64,000 nucleotides of DNA, taken from assembly GCA_028023455.1 (NCBI GenBank), contig JAQFVV010006208.1:9472963-9536962 (forward strand), read 5' to 3'. Origin of the DNA: Epiperipatus broadwayi. Lineage: Eukaryota > Onychophora > Udeonychophora > Euonychophora > Peripatidae. The position numbers were made by a program, and so were the translations under genes. The notes beneath the pieces are model-generated. The model was given only the letters and a program-made list of their open reading frames with translations, was not told the DNA's origin and did no database searches. Each line of letters begins with the position of its first letter. Position 1 is the stretch's first letter. Positions 1-10,260 of this stretch are shown here, one piece after another.

Positions 1-568
1 TTTTTACATTTTATCATCAATGTTTAATAACATAACACTTACATCTGTTTGTTCTTTTGCAATTACTACATATGTATAATATATCAAGCAAATATTTATT
101 AAAATGTGGATTTTTTTTTTTAAGCAACGATATTTAAGTATCTCATTCGAAGAGTTCTTTTCAATTTATTGTGTCATTTTTCTTTTCATTTTTATCCATC
201 GAAAGTAAAAAAATCCGTATTGTTCAGAAAATAACAAGACTTAGATAAATATTTAATCGAGGTAGTTAAAAGACAAACTTATAATAATGATTTTGCAGAA
301 ATCCCCCCCCCTCCCTCGCCTTTATATGTTAGAAAACTGTTATTTGAAAATATACATATTTGTGCGAAACACATGTTTGCGTTCAAATATGTATTCAACT
401 TAATTTAAAATTGCCCCTAACTTTTAATGTTCTAAATCTATGATTATTCGAATATATTATAGGTAGATGAATTTTCTGAGTTACAAAATCTGATTTTAGA
501 CAAATAATAATAGTTTAAATAGTATGCAGTAGATAATTCGCGTTATTGGTAATTAGTCCGTTCTCTAA

Positions 569-698
569 GCTTATAGCCCTGTCAAGCATTGGTGGTCGAG
601 AGGTCAGCAACGGGTGCTTTACAAGCAGTTGTCCCGGGATAGCGGGTTCGCTTCCCGGCTGATACTATGACACATGGGGGGGGGGGCTTATAGCCCTG
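569..698 (+). mobile_element. SINE-A copy 1 (tRNA-derived) with target duplications
   Basis: This is a short SINE of about 104 bp (582-685), flanked by a 13-bp direct repeat GCTTATAGCCCTG at 569-581 and 686-698. Its body has an A-box-like stretch (TGGTCGAGAGG, 592-602) and a B-box-like stretch (GGGTTCGCTTCC), spaced as in a tRNA promoter, so it was probably transcribed by RNA polymerase III. It ends GACACATG followed by a run of G. Copy 2 at 5.5 kb ends in a run of A at the same place. The perfect target duplication points to insertion by LINE machinery and a fairly recent date. Two other copies lie at 5532-5635 and 43605-43699. Confidence 0.85.
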
Positions 699-727
699 CG
701 TGATATGGACAATTAAAAAAGAATGTT

Positions 728-832
728 AGTGGCTTAATTTCTCGGGAGTTCATAAAAAGTTCGAGTACCAGAATCGAACCTGCGACCTCCCGATTCCAAG
801 TCGTACGCATTATCAATTACACCAAACCGCGC
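728..832 (-). mobile_element. SINE-C copy 1 (tRNA-derived)
   Basis: On the minus strand, 832 down to about 758 resembles a tRNA. It has an A-box-like GGTTTGGTGTAATTG, an anticodon-arm-like stretch and a good B box, GGTTCGATTC. The tail reads CTCGAACTTTTTATGAACTC, and almost the same tail follows the tRNA-like body at 43828-43945. This makes it a SINE family rather than a tRNA gene. The T-arm does not pair well and no acceptor stem is clear. Confidence 0.6.
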
Positions 833-839
833 AGGGAAT

Positions 840-1326
840 TTAGATGCAGATATAATGGCACTCTGGATATCAAGATTCATAAATTGCGGACCATCTCTCT
901 CATTTCCGATACTCGAATTTCTAATGAATTCCTGAGTAATAAATTATCTGATAATATAAAAGCTTATAGATACTCTATTTTTTCTGTGAAAATAATTTTC
1001 AACCGTTTTAACTTCTTATCTACATAACCTCTTTCTGGTATTTCTTTATAGTTGTATGGTATATAAAAATATCTTTTCCCTATCTATTTAACGAAAAATA
1101 TTTCTGTAGTGTAATTTCACTATACCACTCTTATGCATATCTTTATGATTACACTCCTCCACAAGATGTTAAAAGCGGATAAAAGCCAGTCTCTCTCTAC
1201 CTTATGTGAGAGTGGTGTATATTATTCATTAAGTGGATAATCTCTAGTCTAGTTTATGACTAATAAAAATTATTAATATCTTCCACATCTATTTTTTTGA
1301 ATAGAGAATTTATACTTACTATTTTT
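840..1326. other. A+T-rich spacer, nothing recognised
   Basis: I see no reading frame of note, no RNA gene and no repeat shared with the rest of the window. Confidence 0.6.
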
Positions 1327-1573
1327 CAATTTATCCACTCTACTTTGAACACTTTTTAGCAAAAATCTTTTATTGTACCTACATGCATACACAATCTTAC
1401 ATTTCGACTTCAGAGCTATGATATAATAAATAAAATAAAATACATAACTATATAAATAATGCCATAAAAATGTTCATTATATCATAGCTCTGAAAAAGAC
1501 TGCAGAGCAATCAAAATGTAAGATTGTGTGTGCATATATGTACAATATGTTCAAAGTTAGAGTAGATAAATTG
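1327..1573. repeat. Imperfect foldback of about 245 bp
   Basis: The left arm begins CAATTTATCCACTCTACTTT and the right arm ends with its near reverse complement at 1573. Further in, ACAATCTTACATTT and AGAGCTATGATATA are both mirrored, with a short A+T-rich loop near 1430-1470. Each arm carries a short unmatched segment. It is probably an old MITE or foldback transposon. No coding capacity is seen. Confidence 0.6.
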
Positions 1574-2225
1574 CATTTATATAGGATATTACAGCAAAAT
1601 AAAGGAAGAGGTGAATTTGGTAATACTTACTATTTTATAATTGCAGACGTTAAAAAATAACTTATAGAGGGAATACATCCTTTAAGTCTCCTATTGCTGA
1701 GTCAAAGAATGACCCACTGCATTTTAAAATGAAGTAATAATGGAGATGACATTTTTTTACCAGGTTTGTCATCTGCTGGCTAATGAAAATTTTAGTGTTT
1801 CTTCATCCATGTTTTATCTTCTAGTTCAGAATAGTTAATCATTTATAGACTAATTTAGAATGGCTTACTATTTAGGTTGAAGAACAGCTGCCTCAAAAAA
1901 AAAAAAAAATTAAATCTGATCAGAGTATGAACAAATTTAATATTTTACCTGGATAAAATCAAATCCAGATTATGGAAATAGGGAAGATGGATTTGCTAGC
2001 ATTATGGCACAAGTGTCTTTGATGGCATGTATGCCTGTATGTCTAGTCACCATATTTCATTTTGCGATATTGGCAATTTATGAACCCAATATAAAAGCAA
2101 ATGGATAAGTAAATACAGAATACAAACATTTTTAATTTATAAAAAAATGTGCATGATTTCTCAATGCATATATTAAAAGTTTTTATCATAATAAAACATG
2201 TAAATATTAAATTAAACTTACTATC

Positions 2226-2497
2226 ATAAATTGTATTTATATATTGGACTAATTCCATCATCTAATATTAAGTAATGTCTTTGGAAAAATTTATCTTTAT
2301 ATAAATTCTCCAATTACATTCACCTCTCAGTAATAGCACATCGGTTAGTATACGCTCAACAATTGAGCGGTGTTATTCTCCCTCTTCTTCACGTGTACTG
2401 GCCTCGCCAGTGACAGTACTAGCAAGAGAATTGAATCTGTACATGTAGATTCTTGAACATTAAATTTTAAAGTAATGCTCTAATCAACTGAGCCTTT
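2226..2497 (-). mobile_element. SINE-B copy, left half of a head-to-head pair
   Basis: Read on the minus strand from about 2494, this copy starts with a tRNA-like head (GGCTCAGTTGATTAGAGCAT). It continues through a body matching the copy at 2498-2790 and the single copy at 61040-61330. The two copies here share only their tRNA-like ends, so the pair forms a palindrome of about 565 bp centred near 2496. It was probably transcribed by polymerase III and mobilised by a LINE. Confidence 0.7.
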
Positions 2498-2790
2498 GGC
2501 AGAATAGCTCAGTTGATTAGAGCATTACCTTAAAAATCAATATTCAAGAATCTAAGGGTACAGATTCAATTCCCTTACTAGTACTGTCACTGATCAGGCC
2601 AGCATACCTGAAGAAGAGGGGAGAATAACACATCTCAAAATGTTGAGCATATACTAACCTATGTGCTATTACTGACAGTTGAATGTAATTGGAAAATTTA
2701 AATACAGTTAAATTTTTCCAAAGACATTCAATACTTAACATTAGATGATGGAAACAGTTCAATATATAAATACAACTAAAATACCATCAT
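2498..2790 (+). mobile_element. SINE-B copy, right half of a head-to-head pair
   Basis: The head (2498-2575) looks like a tRNA: A box TAGCTCAGTTGATTAGAGC, then a weak B box GATTCAATTCCC. The body contains CCTGAAGAAGAGG and ends near TTGGAAAATTTAAATAC and CATTAGATGATGG, as in the single copy at 61 kb. It is inverted relative to its left neighbour. Confidence 0.7.
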
Positions 2791-3230
2791 CACACACCTT
2801 CAGGAAATTACTATTATAAACTTTCGGACTTGGTAATGTATAATCTGATTACAGCTTTATTGTAATAAGAATAGATGTGGTCTGATGATTTTTTAAAACT
2901 AACCCAACACGACCTTAACTATGATATGCAAGATTTTTTTTTCAATATAACCATCTTCAATCGCTATCCACTTTTTTAAATTCTCAGGAGCCCATTAATG
3001 TATTCTTTTTGGAAATTTGTTTATTGCTTAAATACAGATTTTTAAAAAAAAAAATCGTATGCAACCAACCAGTACACCATGTGAAACCTCTGCTTTTAAA
3101 TTACAAAAACTTTATCAATCATTTAATGGCAACTGTCATAAATCCCCCCACCCCAAATGGAACTACATTTAATTTATTAACACCAAAGTGTTTCTTAAAA
3201 TGAACCTTAGATGCTTCTTTTTAATATTTT
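2791..3230. other. A+T-rich spacer, nothing recognised
   Basis: A 64-codon open frame in this stretch has no family resemblance and looks like chance. Nothing else is recognised. Confidence 0.5.
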
Positions 3231-3236
3231 ATTGCA

Positions 3237-3446
3237 TAACAATGGACAATTGAAATTTTAAACTGGATTCCAAGAGATTGTAAAAGACCCAGAAAGAGAC
3301 CACATGTGAGATGGATGGATGAAATAAGAAAGTGTGCAGGGGTGATGTGGAGAAGAAAAGCTAAAGATAGAAAAAGATGGATTGAACTTGGAGAGACCTT
3401 CATCCTGCAGTGGATTGATAATGTTTGATGATGATGATGATGAACA
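3237..3446 (+). mobile_element. RTE-type LINE, 5'-truncated 3' end
   Basis: The plus strand encodes the last part of an RTE-clade reverse transcriptase ORF. It runs from ILNWIPRDCKRPRKRPHVRW through RWMDEIRKCAGVMW and WIELGETFILQWIDNV to a stop at 3426-3428. The stop sits inside a (ATG/GAT)n tail of about 20 bp, the usual 3' end of RTE elements. Only about 60 residues remain. A second copy of the same family lies on the minus strand at 44120-44560. Confidence 0.8.
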
Positions 3447-4009
3447 TTGGACTGTACTCCATTTGCATTACAAAACTACTACTCTAAAACTTGTACTGTG
3501 TATGCTAACATTTTGTCCAAAGATATATTGAGATAAGTAGGTGATGAATACTATGACCAAATAATGATACTTCATCATTATCAGTAATATTTTACTATTA
3601 CTTGTCATTCCTTTAATCCTCTTTCTTACAACTTATTAGTAGCTAGAGCTATAGTGTAAACTTTTATTAATCTAAATTTAGTTATTAAACATAGATATAT
3701 TCTATAAGTTTTACAAGTGCAGTGTTTAAATTGTAACTATATAGAAGGTAAACAAACCTCCACACCAATGCCATTTTAAACAAGATGCTAAAACTGTAAG
3801 GATACTCTTGCCCCAGCCACAAGATAAAGTCTTTAATTAATAATATCACTGATGCGTTGTGGTGAAACTTTTTTTATGTAATAATTTGTAGGCTTTTTTT
3901 ATATATTCTAATTTGTAGACTTCGTGCTTTCAGAGCCCTTGTTGCTCCATATTCATAGTCTTTTCATATTGTTAGTTATATGAAAATGTGTGCAAATTGC
4001 CTCCTATAC

Positions 4010-4730
4010 CATCCATTTTTTTAGAAATGGCAAAACAAGTGTCTCTTCTATTTATTGATTTGCCATCGCTGGTGATGAAACAAGCTTCCTTAATTTTCCT
4101 CTTGATATCGTTTCTTTCTGTGCATAAAATGTCAGTCTTGGAGGGCTCAAATTTGTGGTTGAGCTCTTGCTGATGGTCAGCAAATACAAGGCTGCCTTCT
4201 TTTTTGGTTATTGCTCTGGTGTATGTGTATTTGTGCTAAGCCAATCTTTTGCCCACTGTGGCATGAGTTTCTCCATAATAAACCGAATCACACCCCGTTT
4301 GAGGGCACACAATTCTATATACCACCTGGGGGTTTTCTTCAATGTTTCTTTTATCTTTAGTATTATTAATAAGTCTATTGGTGTTTGGAGGGGTCGTAAA
4401 TCCCAGTTTAAATTCTTTCTGTAAAATTTTACTGAAGTTTTTTGCCACTGCAGGTATATATGGTACAGTCAGATGTTGTCTGTCTTCTTTTTTAGTTTGT
4501 TGAAGTCTTTTATAAAAGCCTTCAATATTGTTGGCTATTGTTCTGTGATTAAAACCCACACTTATTAAATCCCTGATGTAGCTAGTGATGTTGTTTTTCT
4601 TGTCCGACTCTAACTTGCATAGATGGTGATTACGAAATAAGAAGGCAGATAGCCCTGTGAGTTTGTGTGATTTAGGGGATTTTGAGAGTGGACGGAGATA
4701 ACCTCTAATGCACAAGGATTTGATTATCAT
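4010..4730 (-). pseudogene. PLE protein C-terminus: linker and GIY-YIG endonuclease (broken)
   Basis: An open frame of 164 codons (4730 to 4236) ends in the start of a GIY-YIG nuclease domain: VVYRIVCPQTGCDSVYYGET, with the paired cysteines that PLEs have, then VGKRL. After a stop or frameshift near 4236 the homology continues in another frame through ERNDIKRKIKEACFI, GKSINRRDTCFAISKK to about 4015, the usual PLE C-terminal end. In PLEs this nuclease nicks the target so that the reverse transcriptase can prime there. The N-terminal residues before 4730 look like the linker after the reverse transcriptase (NTNRLINNTKD). The same linker and nuclease occur at 42065-42455. Confidence 0.8.
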
Positions 4731-5256
4731 GGAATAGTTGAGTGCAGCATTTTCTCTGTTGATTTTTAAATCAAGGTATTTGACTACATTTTTCCAAAGT
4801 CATAAATTACCATGTGAGTTCAGAAATAAGATGGTATCTCTTATTTTTAAAGTCTTTATCCTGTGGCTGGGGTGCATGTATCCTTACAGTTTTATCACCT
4901 TGTTTAAAATGGTTCTGGTGTGGAGGTTTGTTTACCTTCTAAATAATTACAATTGAAACACTGTGCTTATAAAATTTATACAGTATTATATAATTTGGCA
5001 TTGTCTAATATTGGCACAAAGTAAATTTTATAAAAAGAAATGGATTTAAAGTGAATGATTTATATACTTATGCTTTCACTTCTAGACACTTAAGATTGGC
5101 TCATAAATTACCATGTGACTTTGGAAATAAGATGGTCACTCTTATTTCCTTAGACTTTATCTTGTGGCTGGGGCAAAAGTATGCGTACAGTTTTATCATC
5201 TTGTTTAAAATGGGCTTGTCCAGGTATTTTTAATCTAATGATTGAATATCCTAGTA

Positions 5257-5306
5257 CCTCGCTGAAGACTCCAGTAGCTGAAATGAATCTGAGATTGGGG
5301 ATATTC
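5257..5306 (+). ncRNA. Degenerate hammerhead-like motif in the PLE flank
   Basis: The sequence reads CCTCG, CTGAAGA, an 11-nt stem II segment, GAAA, TGAA, TC, then TGAGATTGGGG. The order of core blocks is that of a type I hammerhead, and the surroundings resemble the motif at 10156-10196. Stem I can pair over four positions (CTCG with TGAG), but stem II does not pair well. I take it as a dead relative that links the ribozyme repeats to a PLE flank. Confidence 0.4.
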
Positions 5307-5515
5307 TATAAAGCTTGTCAAGAGTTTGTTTTGTGAGCTCTATATATAACAGTTATAAAATGGTGCTGGTATGGAGGTTTGTTTACCTTCTATGTAGTTA
5401 AACATAGATATGTTTTCATGACTAATAGATACTTTCATGACTTAAGGTAGACTTGGATATTAAACTACAATGAAGTTGCTGTTGTATTTAACAAACTAAA
5501 AAATAAGTTCATCAT

Positions 5516-5651
5516 AATGATATAATTACTTTGTCAAGCATTGGTGGTTGAAAGGTCAGTGACAGCTGCTTTACAAGCAGTAGTCCCGGGTTAGCGGGTT
5601 CACTTCCTGGCTGATGCTATGACACATGAGAAAAAAATGATATAATTACTT
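5516..5651 (+). mobile_element. SINE-A copy 2 with perfect 16-bp target duplication
   Basis: The SINE body (5532-5635) is flanked by AATGATATAATTACTT at 5516-5531 and again at 5636-5651, a perfect match. The body matches copy 1 at 582-685 and has the same length. The B-box-like part is GCGGGTTCACTTCC, and the 3' end is GACACATGAG followed by A residues. Long perfect target duplications show LINE-mediated insertion. Confidence 0.9.
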
Positions 5652-5880
5652 CAATTAGAACTATTTGTTTTATTTTTTATGCATAAAATTTATTGTATGG
5701 AAGCAGTCCATGGACTTCCTATCAACATAACATAAAGACACTGAAATTTTTTAAGTTATCTATAAGATTTTAAAAATATTTGGCAAGATTATAAGATTAA
5801 TCCATATATTCTCTAGATTATTGAAGATAAGGGCTTATTATCATTGGGCATATAAATAAATGGAGTTTTCTAAAAGTATT

Positions 5881-6030
5881 GAAACTAGTCTGAGGATGTT
5901 GGTTGAATAGGCACCAGATAAAGATTTTATGCACAAGCCTTCCTACATCCATTGATTACTCTGACTTGCACTGAGTGGCGCTACTGTATGGGCAGTTTTG
6001 CCTCTGTGTAGTATTGTAAAATTGAGCACG
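5881..6030 (+). repeat. Group 1 ribozyme repeat, truncated inside the hammerhead
   Basis: The match to group 1 starts exactly at the 3' half of the hammerhead (GAAACTAGTCTGAGGATGTT at 5881). It continues through TTTTATGCACAAGCCTTC and ATCCATTGATTACTCTG to CTGTATGGGCAGTTTTGCC. The first half of the ribozyme (CTGATGA and stem II) is missing, so this copy cannot self-cleave. Confidence 0.7.
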
Positions 6031-6394
6031 ATTTTTGTTTCAGAGACAGGCTCCATTAATATTTAAAAAATATATCTTTAAAACATAATAAGGAAGTGAA
6101 ATATTTATTATCTTCATTGGAGGATAGTGTGAGAATATTATTCATGAAAATCTTTCTTAAAAAAGTGTGTTGTAGAGGTTAAAAGATAGCATAACAAATT
6201 GTCAAATAAACAGATGTGTTATATCAGAAAAATTGTAGTTCGTGAATTGATTTGTATAATAATTGCAAAACTTTCCTTAAACTTTTTGTTATTTCTTTTC
6301 CTTCCTTTTTTTCACTTCAAGAATTAGAATGGTAATACCAATTTATGAATGCTTGGTAATGATATTGATTATAAATAAATATCAATGCATTAGA
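6031..6394. other. A+T-rich spacer, nothing recognised
   Basis: No repeat or coding signal is recognised between the group 1 fragment and the group 4 foldback. Confidence 0.5.
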
Positions 6395-7060
6395 ACTTAG
6401 GATTTTCAGTCTATATTCATTCTCCATCTCAAACAACTGACTCACATGTCCACACACGTGAAAAATATATGTGATTCCCAATATATGTATTTCATGCAGG
6501 ACCAGCACTCATCAGTTGGACCAGATCATAATCTCCCATACATATATACAATCAGTACTTGGTGTATATTATGATAGCAACTTTTTAAACTTTAATGGAC
6601 TGGCTTCAGTCTTCTCACCCTTCCAACAATTCAACCATCCTTTTTATTGAAAAACCAGTGATAGAATGTTCAAAGCCTTTGGTGGATTTGTTATTGTGGT
6701 CATACCCATGTAAACATTAGGTCAATCTGACCCCTCATATTATCAGACCATTTCATATCCATTTATATTACTAGGGCTTTGAGCATTTCATCATTGGTTT
6801 TTCAACAAAATGGATAGTTGAACTGTTGAAAGGGTGAGAAGATTGAAACCTATCCATTCAAGTTTAAGGAATTGCTATCTTAATATAAGCTGATCACTGA
6901 TTATGATCTGGCCCAACAGACGAATGCTGGTTTGGCATGAAATACATATATTAATGATTATTTATTATTTCCACATGTGTGTGGTCATGGGTATCAGTTG
7001 TTTGAGATGGAATTGGAGGATAAATATAGACTGAACATCCTAAGTTCAAATCTCTTTATT
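6395..7060. mobile_element. Group 4 ribozyme repeat, inverted pair
   Basis: Two copies of one repeat lie in inverted orientation. The left copy is read on the minus strand and the right copy on the plus strand, with about 100 bp between the arms. Each contains a block matching GGGTGAGAAGATTGAAACC, the path to a hammerhead, then CACATGTGTGTGG and a B-box-like AAGTTCAAATCTC near 7040. The left hammerhead (6476-6520) keeps its core; the right one (about 6911-6955) has lost it (CAGACGA in place of CTGATGA). Other copies are at 24435-24772 and 59935-60490. Confidence 0.75.
6476..6520 (-). ncRNA. Hammerhead ribozyme motif, group 4
   Basis: Read on the minus strand the order is TCCAA, CTGATGA, a stem II hairpin (GTGCT, loop, TGCAT), GAAA, then TACATAT, A and TTGGG. 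In hammerhead numbering, stem III is a 3-bp hairpin (A15.1-U16.1, U-A, A-U), position 17 is A, and stem I is TCCAA with TTGGG. The copy at 24.6 kb has ACCAA with TTGGT, so the stem I sequences change together. One stem II pair is lost here. Cleavage, if active, would fall just before the TTGGG strand. Confidence 0.7.
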
Positions 7061-7504
7061 TCTTATAGTAAACTTTCAGTATACTGAATGAATAGGTTAA
7101 TTAAATATCAATGCATTGTTTTTATATTGCTTCATTTTTTGTAATTGTTGTCAATCATACTAACATTCAATTATGTCCTGGACAATTAGTTTTCTTCTTT
7201 TTTAATTACATTAATAACAATAATAATAATTCTATTTTCATTTCAAATTAGTAACAGAAAACCTTTATCATCACTGCATTATACTAATCTTACAATTATA
7301 TGTTACTTAATTTATTTTTGCTACCCCCCCCCCCCATAAGTTTTCCAATTTATATATTTTATCTCCATTTGGTTTTAAATTATTTTAGTGCTATTTCTTC
7401 CCACTATTGTTATATTTATATTTTTGATTAACATGCTGTTGAATTGTAAAGCTATCATATGATTAATATAAGATAAATCTTACTTTCTAATAGTTTTTGT
7501 TGAC

Positions 7505-7625
7505 AATCATTTGCATTTCATCACATCTCAAAACTTGCTTCAATCTACTCCACCCTCGAACTCTTCTACCATCCATATCATTGAAATCTGATGGTGGAAT
7601 GCTCAAAGCTCTTAATGATGCCAAT
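7505..7625. repeat. Partial group 4 repeat without ribozyme
   Basis: CTTCAATCTACTCCACCCTC and the following ACCATCCATATCATTG match the inner part of the group 4 repeats at 24.5 and 60.1 kb. The hammerhead part is absent. Confidence 0.5.
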
Positions 7626-9005
7626 ATAATATATTCCCTATTATTTTTAGTGTTTTAACTCATGTATATACCTTTTTATTGGTACACCCCATCAGAAAAT
7701 CAAATTGGAAATAAAATTTGTTTCAGCATTATTTTAAATTTTACAAAATCAAAAATATGGGTACTTATTAAGCTAGAAAAATAATTGTCATTTTAGTTAT
7801 CATAGGGTTTGAACTTAGGTTTAGTTAATTTAAAATTGTATAAAGAATATAAATGAAGGGTAAAATAGTTGGTTACAAATGAACATAAAAGATGAAATAA
7901 TAAACTATAAATGTATTATAGTCACAAATAAGTAAACATTGATATCATTTATAATTGTAGTAAAGTTCAAATCTATTCTTCTAAACAAAAATGTGTTATA
8001 CTGATAGATAATTATTGTCTGTGTGCATCTAATATTATAAAAGCAATTATTATTTCTAGTTAAATCTTAAGTTATGTTTACAAATAAATGTTTAATATTT
8101 ATTTTATAAACTTAGTGATTAAAAAATCATAAAAGTAATATCGAATCTAGTTTGTATAAAAATAAAACCAGAATGGTCTAAAGTAAATTGTATTTTATTC
8201 ATTTTCCAAAAGGATTTATTTTTATTGAGAAATATTTATTTAAAAAAAAATAGATCAAATATTAGCAACTAAGTAAAGATTTTAAAAGCAAAGAAGGGGG
8301 AAAGTTAACCAGTAAACAAATTGAAGGAAAATTAAATCGAAGAAGGAAAAAAAGCTTACAGATCAAGGAACAAGTAACTGGTTTTGATTTTTTTATTCTA
8401 AAAATCTTGCTTAAAATTACTTAAATATTATTATTATTATTTTTTAAAAAAGAAATTTAATGAATTTTACCTACGTAATAATTTAAAGGATATAGATTAT
8501 AAAGTTTTGTTAAAATGAATGAGTAAATTAAATTGATCTCTACGGGCAAATCTGCAACTAATGGTTCTTGGAATTTTTCTTGAAATCATTATATGGAGAA
8601 AAATAATATAAAAATGAAGGAGAAAAGTTGTATATACATATCAAAATGTTATAAAGGAATATACTCACTGAAGAAAAATCTTGAGAGTACTAGATTAATA
8701 CCAGATTTAATTGATAAACTAGATGAAGTCTTCATAGTCAAAATAATTGGACATGATTAAGTATGAGACAGGGATAAATAAAAGGCAATGTTTTCCTGAC
8801 AGAGCTAAGTATGCATTTTAAAAAATAACTAGAACTAAATTAGTAATAGATGATAACAGAACTAGATGTGAATGGAAAATCATACATTGTATTCAAAGAT
8901 AACTCTTGAAGCATGTTTGAACAAAATTTTAATTGAAGAAATGATTGAAACAGAGCAATACTAGTTTTAATATCACTTTTATGTAGAGTTAAAAAATTAT
9001 ACTGA
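7626..9005. other. A+T-rich spacer, nothing recognised
   Basis: This is very A+T-rich sequence with many stops in all frames and no match to the repeat families seen elsewhere in the window. Confidence 0.6.
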
Positions 9006-9016
9006 GTCATATCAAT

Positions 9017-9031
9017 AACAACAACAACAAC

Positions 9032-9103
<72 letters not shown>

Positions 9104-9672
9104 AAGAAGAAGAAGAAGGAAGAAGAAGAAGAAGAAGAAGAAGAAGAAGAAGAAGAAGAAGAAGAAGAAGAAGAAGAAGAAGAAGAAGAAGAAGAAGAAG
9201 AAGAAGAAGAAGAAGAAGAAGAAGAAGAAGAAGAAGAAGAAGAAGAAGAAGAAGAAGAAGAAGAAGAAGAAGAAGAAGAAGAAGAAGAAGAAGAAGAAGA
9301 AGAAGAAGAAGAAGAAGAAGAAGAAGAAGAAGAAGAAGAAGAAGAAGAAGAAGAAGAAGAAGAAGAAGAAGAAGAAGAAGAAGAAGAAGAAGAAGAAGAA
9401 GAAGAAGAAGAAGAAGAAGAAGAAGAAGAAGAAGAAGAAGAAGAAGAAGAAGAAGAAGAAGAAGAAGAAGAAGAAGAAGAAGAAGAAGAAGAAGAAGAAG
9501 AAGAAGAAGAAGAAGAAGAAGAAGAAGAAGAAGAAGAAGAAGAAGAAGAAGAAGAAGAAGAAGAAGAAGAAGAAGAAGAAGAAGAAGAAGAAGAAGAAGA
9601 AGAAGAAGAAGAAGAAGAAGAAGAAGAAGAAGAAGAAGAAGAAGAAGAAGAAGAAGAAGAAGAAGAAGAATA
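9017..9672. repeat. Compound microsatellite (AAC)n (AAT)n (GAA)n
   Basis: After a short (CAA)n and (TAA)n stretch, an almost pure (GAA)n tract runs from about 9073 to 9670. I see one interruption near 9117 (GAAGGAAG). One strand is pure purine for about 600 bp, a class able to form triplex DNA. The long leucine-only frame on the minus strand is an artefact of this repeat and not a gene. Confidence 0.95.
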
Positions 9673-10109
9673 ATAGTCGAATGCTGAATTATTATTAGCA
9701 CAAGGAGCAATTAAATGGAATGTGTAAGGCAGGTTGAGATAATCTTTAATTACTAAAGTAAAAAACTGTTATCTTGTCAATAACTTAATGTCATATGAAT
9801 TTTTATCATTGTAATAATCTTCAGATGAGAACACATGGAGCAAAAGTGTTAATAATATTGAAGTGCAATTAGTCTGAATTATGTGGAACAATTGGAATGC
9901 CAGTAAAGGTTATAATTTTTTTTTAGCAACTTATATTTTTTTTAAAACAAGCTTGCCACATAATATTTGTATATATATTAATGCTATACTTTAAACATAG
10001 TTGTTATTACAATAGGGGGGGGATAGATCAATAGATAATGAAATTAATAATTGATTTAATTTGGTTATTTATGTCATTAATTATTCTAAAAGTTATGTTT
10101 TTATCAAAT

Positions 10110-10260
10110 ATTGTATGCCTATCTTGAGTTGGTTGTTTGAATTTGATGTCTTAGCTCCTCACTGAAGAGAGCCATAGCTCAAAACTGGTCTGGAGATGGG
10201 GACAATCCTAGATAAAGATGATTTGAATGCCTTCTCTTGCAGTAACATTTAGCATAAAAA
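10110..10260 (+). repeat. Group 3 ribozyme repeat remnant
   Basis: The stretch GATGTCTTAGCTCCTCACTG to GATAAAGATG resembles the ribozyme part of the dimer at 44.9-45.5 kb. Only this part can be recognised; the backbone on both sides is too decayed to align by eye. Confidence 0.5.
10156..10196 (+). ncRNA. Decayed hammerhead motif, group 3
   Basis: The order is TCCTCA, CTGAAGA, a perfect 4-bp stem II hairpin (GAGC, CATA, GCTC), AAAA, C-TG-G, TC and TGGAGA. The canonical GAAA has become AAAA, and stem I has one mismatch. This copy has the best stem II of its group but has lost the invariant G12, so it should be inactive or very slow. Confidence 0.6.

Larger units (their letters stand above)
3660..5400 (-). 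mobile_element. Penelope-like element remnant with repeated flanks
   Basis: A PLE endonuclease region (4010-4730, minus) is bracketed by copies of one flank sequence. The inverted copy at about 3735-3835 contains GGTAAACAAACCTCCACACC and CCCCAGCCACAAGATAAAG. Direct copies lie at about 4800-4940 and 5100-5220, and a further piece lies at 5350-5395. Flanks that occur both inverted and in tandem are typical of the pseudo-LTRs of PLEs. The reverse transcriptase domain is not present. A degenerate hammerhead-like motif sits in the right flank at 5257-5306. Confidence 0.7.

Noticed and set aside
758-832. A functional tRNA gene on the minus strand
   Set aside because: The T-arm and acceptor stem do not pair, and the 3' tail is shared with 43.9 kb, so it is a SINE.
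2498-2575. A functional tRNA gene
   Set aside because: The B box is weak, the sequence is repeated three times with a common non-tRNA body, and one copy is inverted beside it.
2600-2660. CCTGAAGAAG in the SINE-B body as a hammerhead start
   Set aside because: The three copies do not keep a GAAA block, a stem II or a cleavage triplet in register.
3846-3880. Hammerhead-like CACTGATGC followed by GAAAC in the left PLE flank
   Set aside because: No pairing stem II, no cleavage triplet after GAAAC, and no stem I. Too little to call.
9012-9710. 232-codon frame of nearly all leucine on the minus strand
   Set aside because: It is the translation of the GAA microsatellite. Any frame of this repeat is open.
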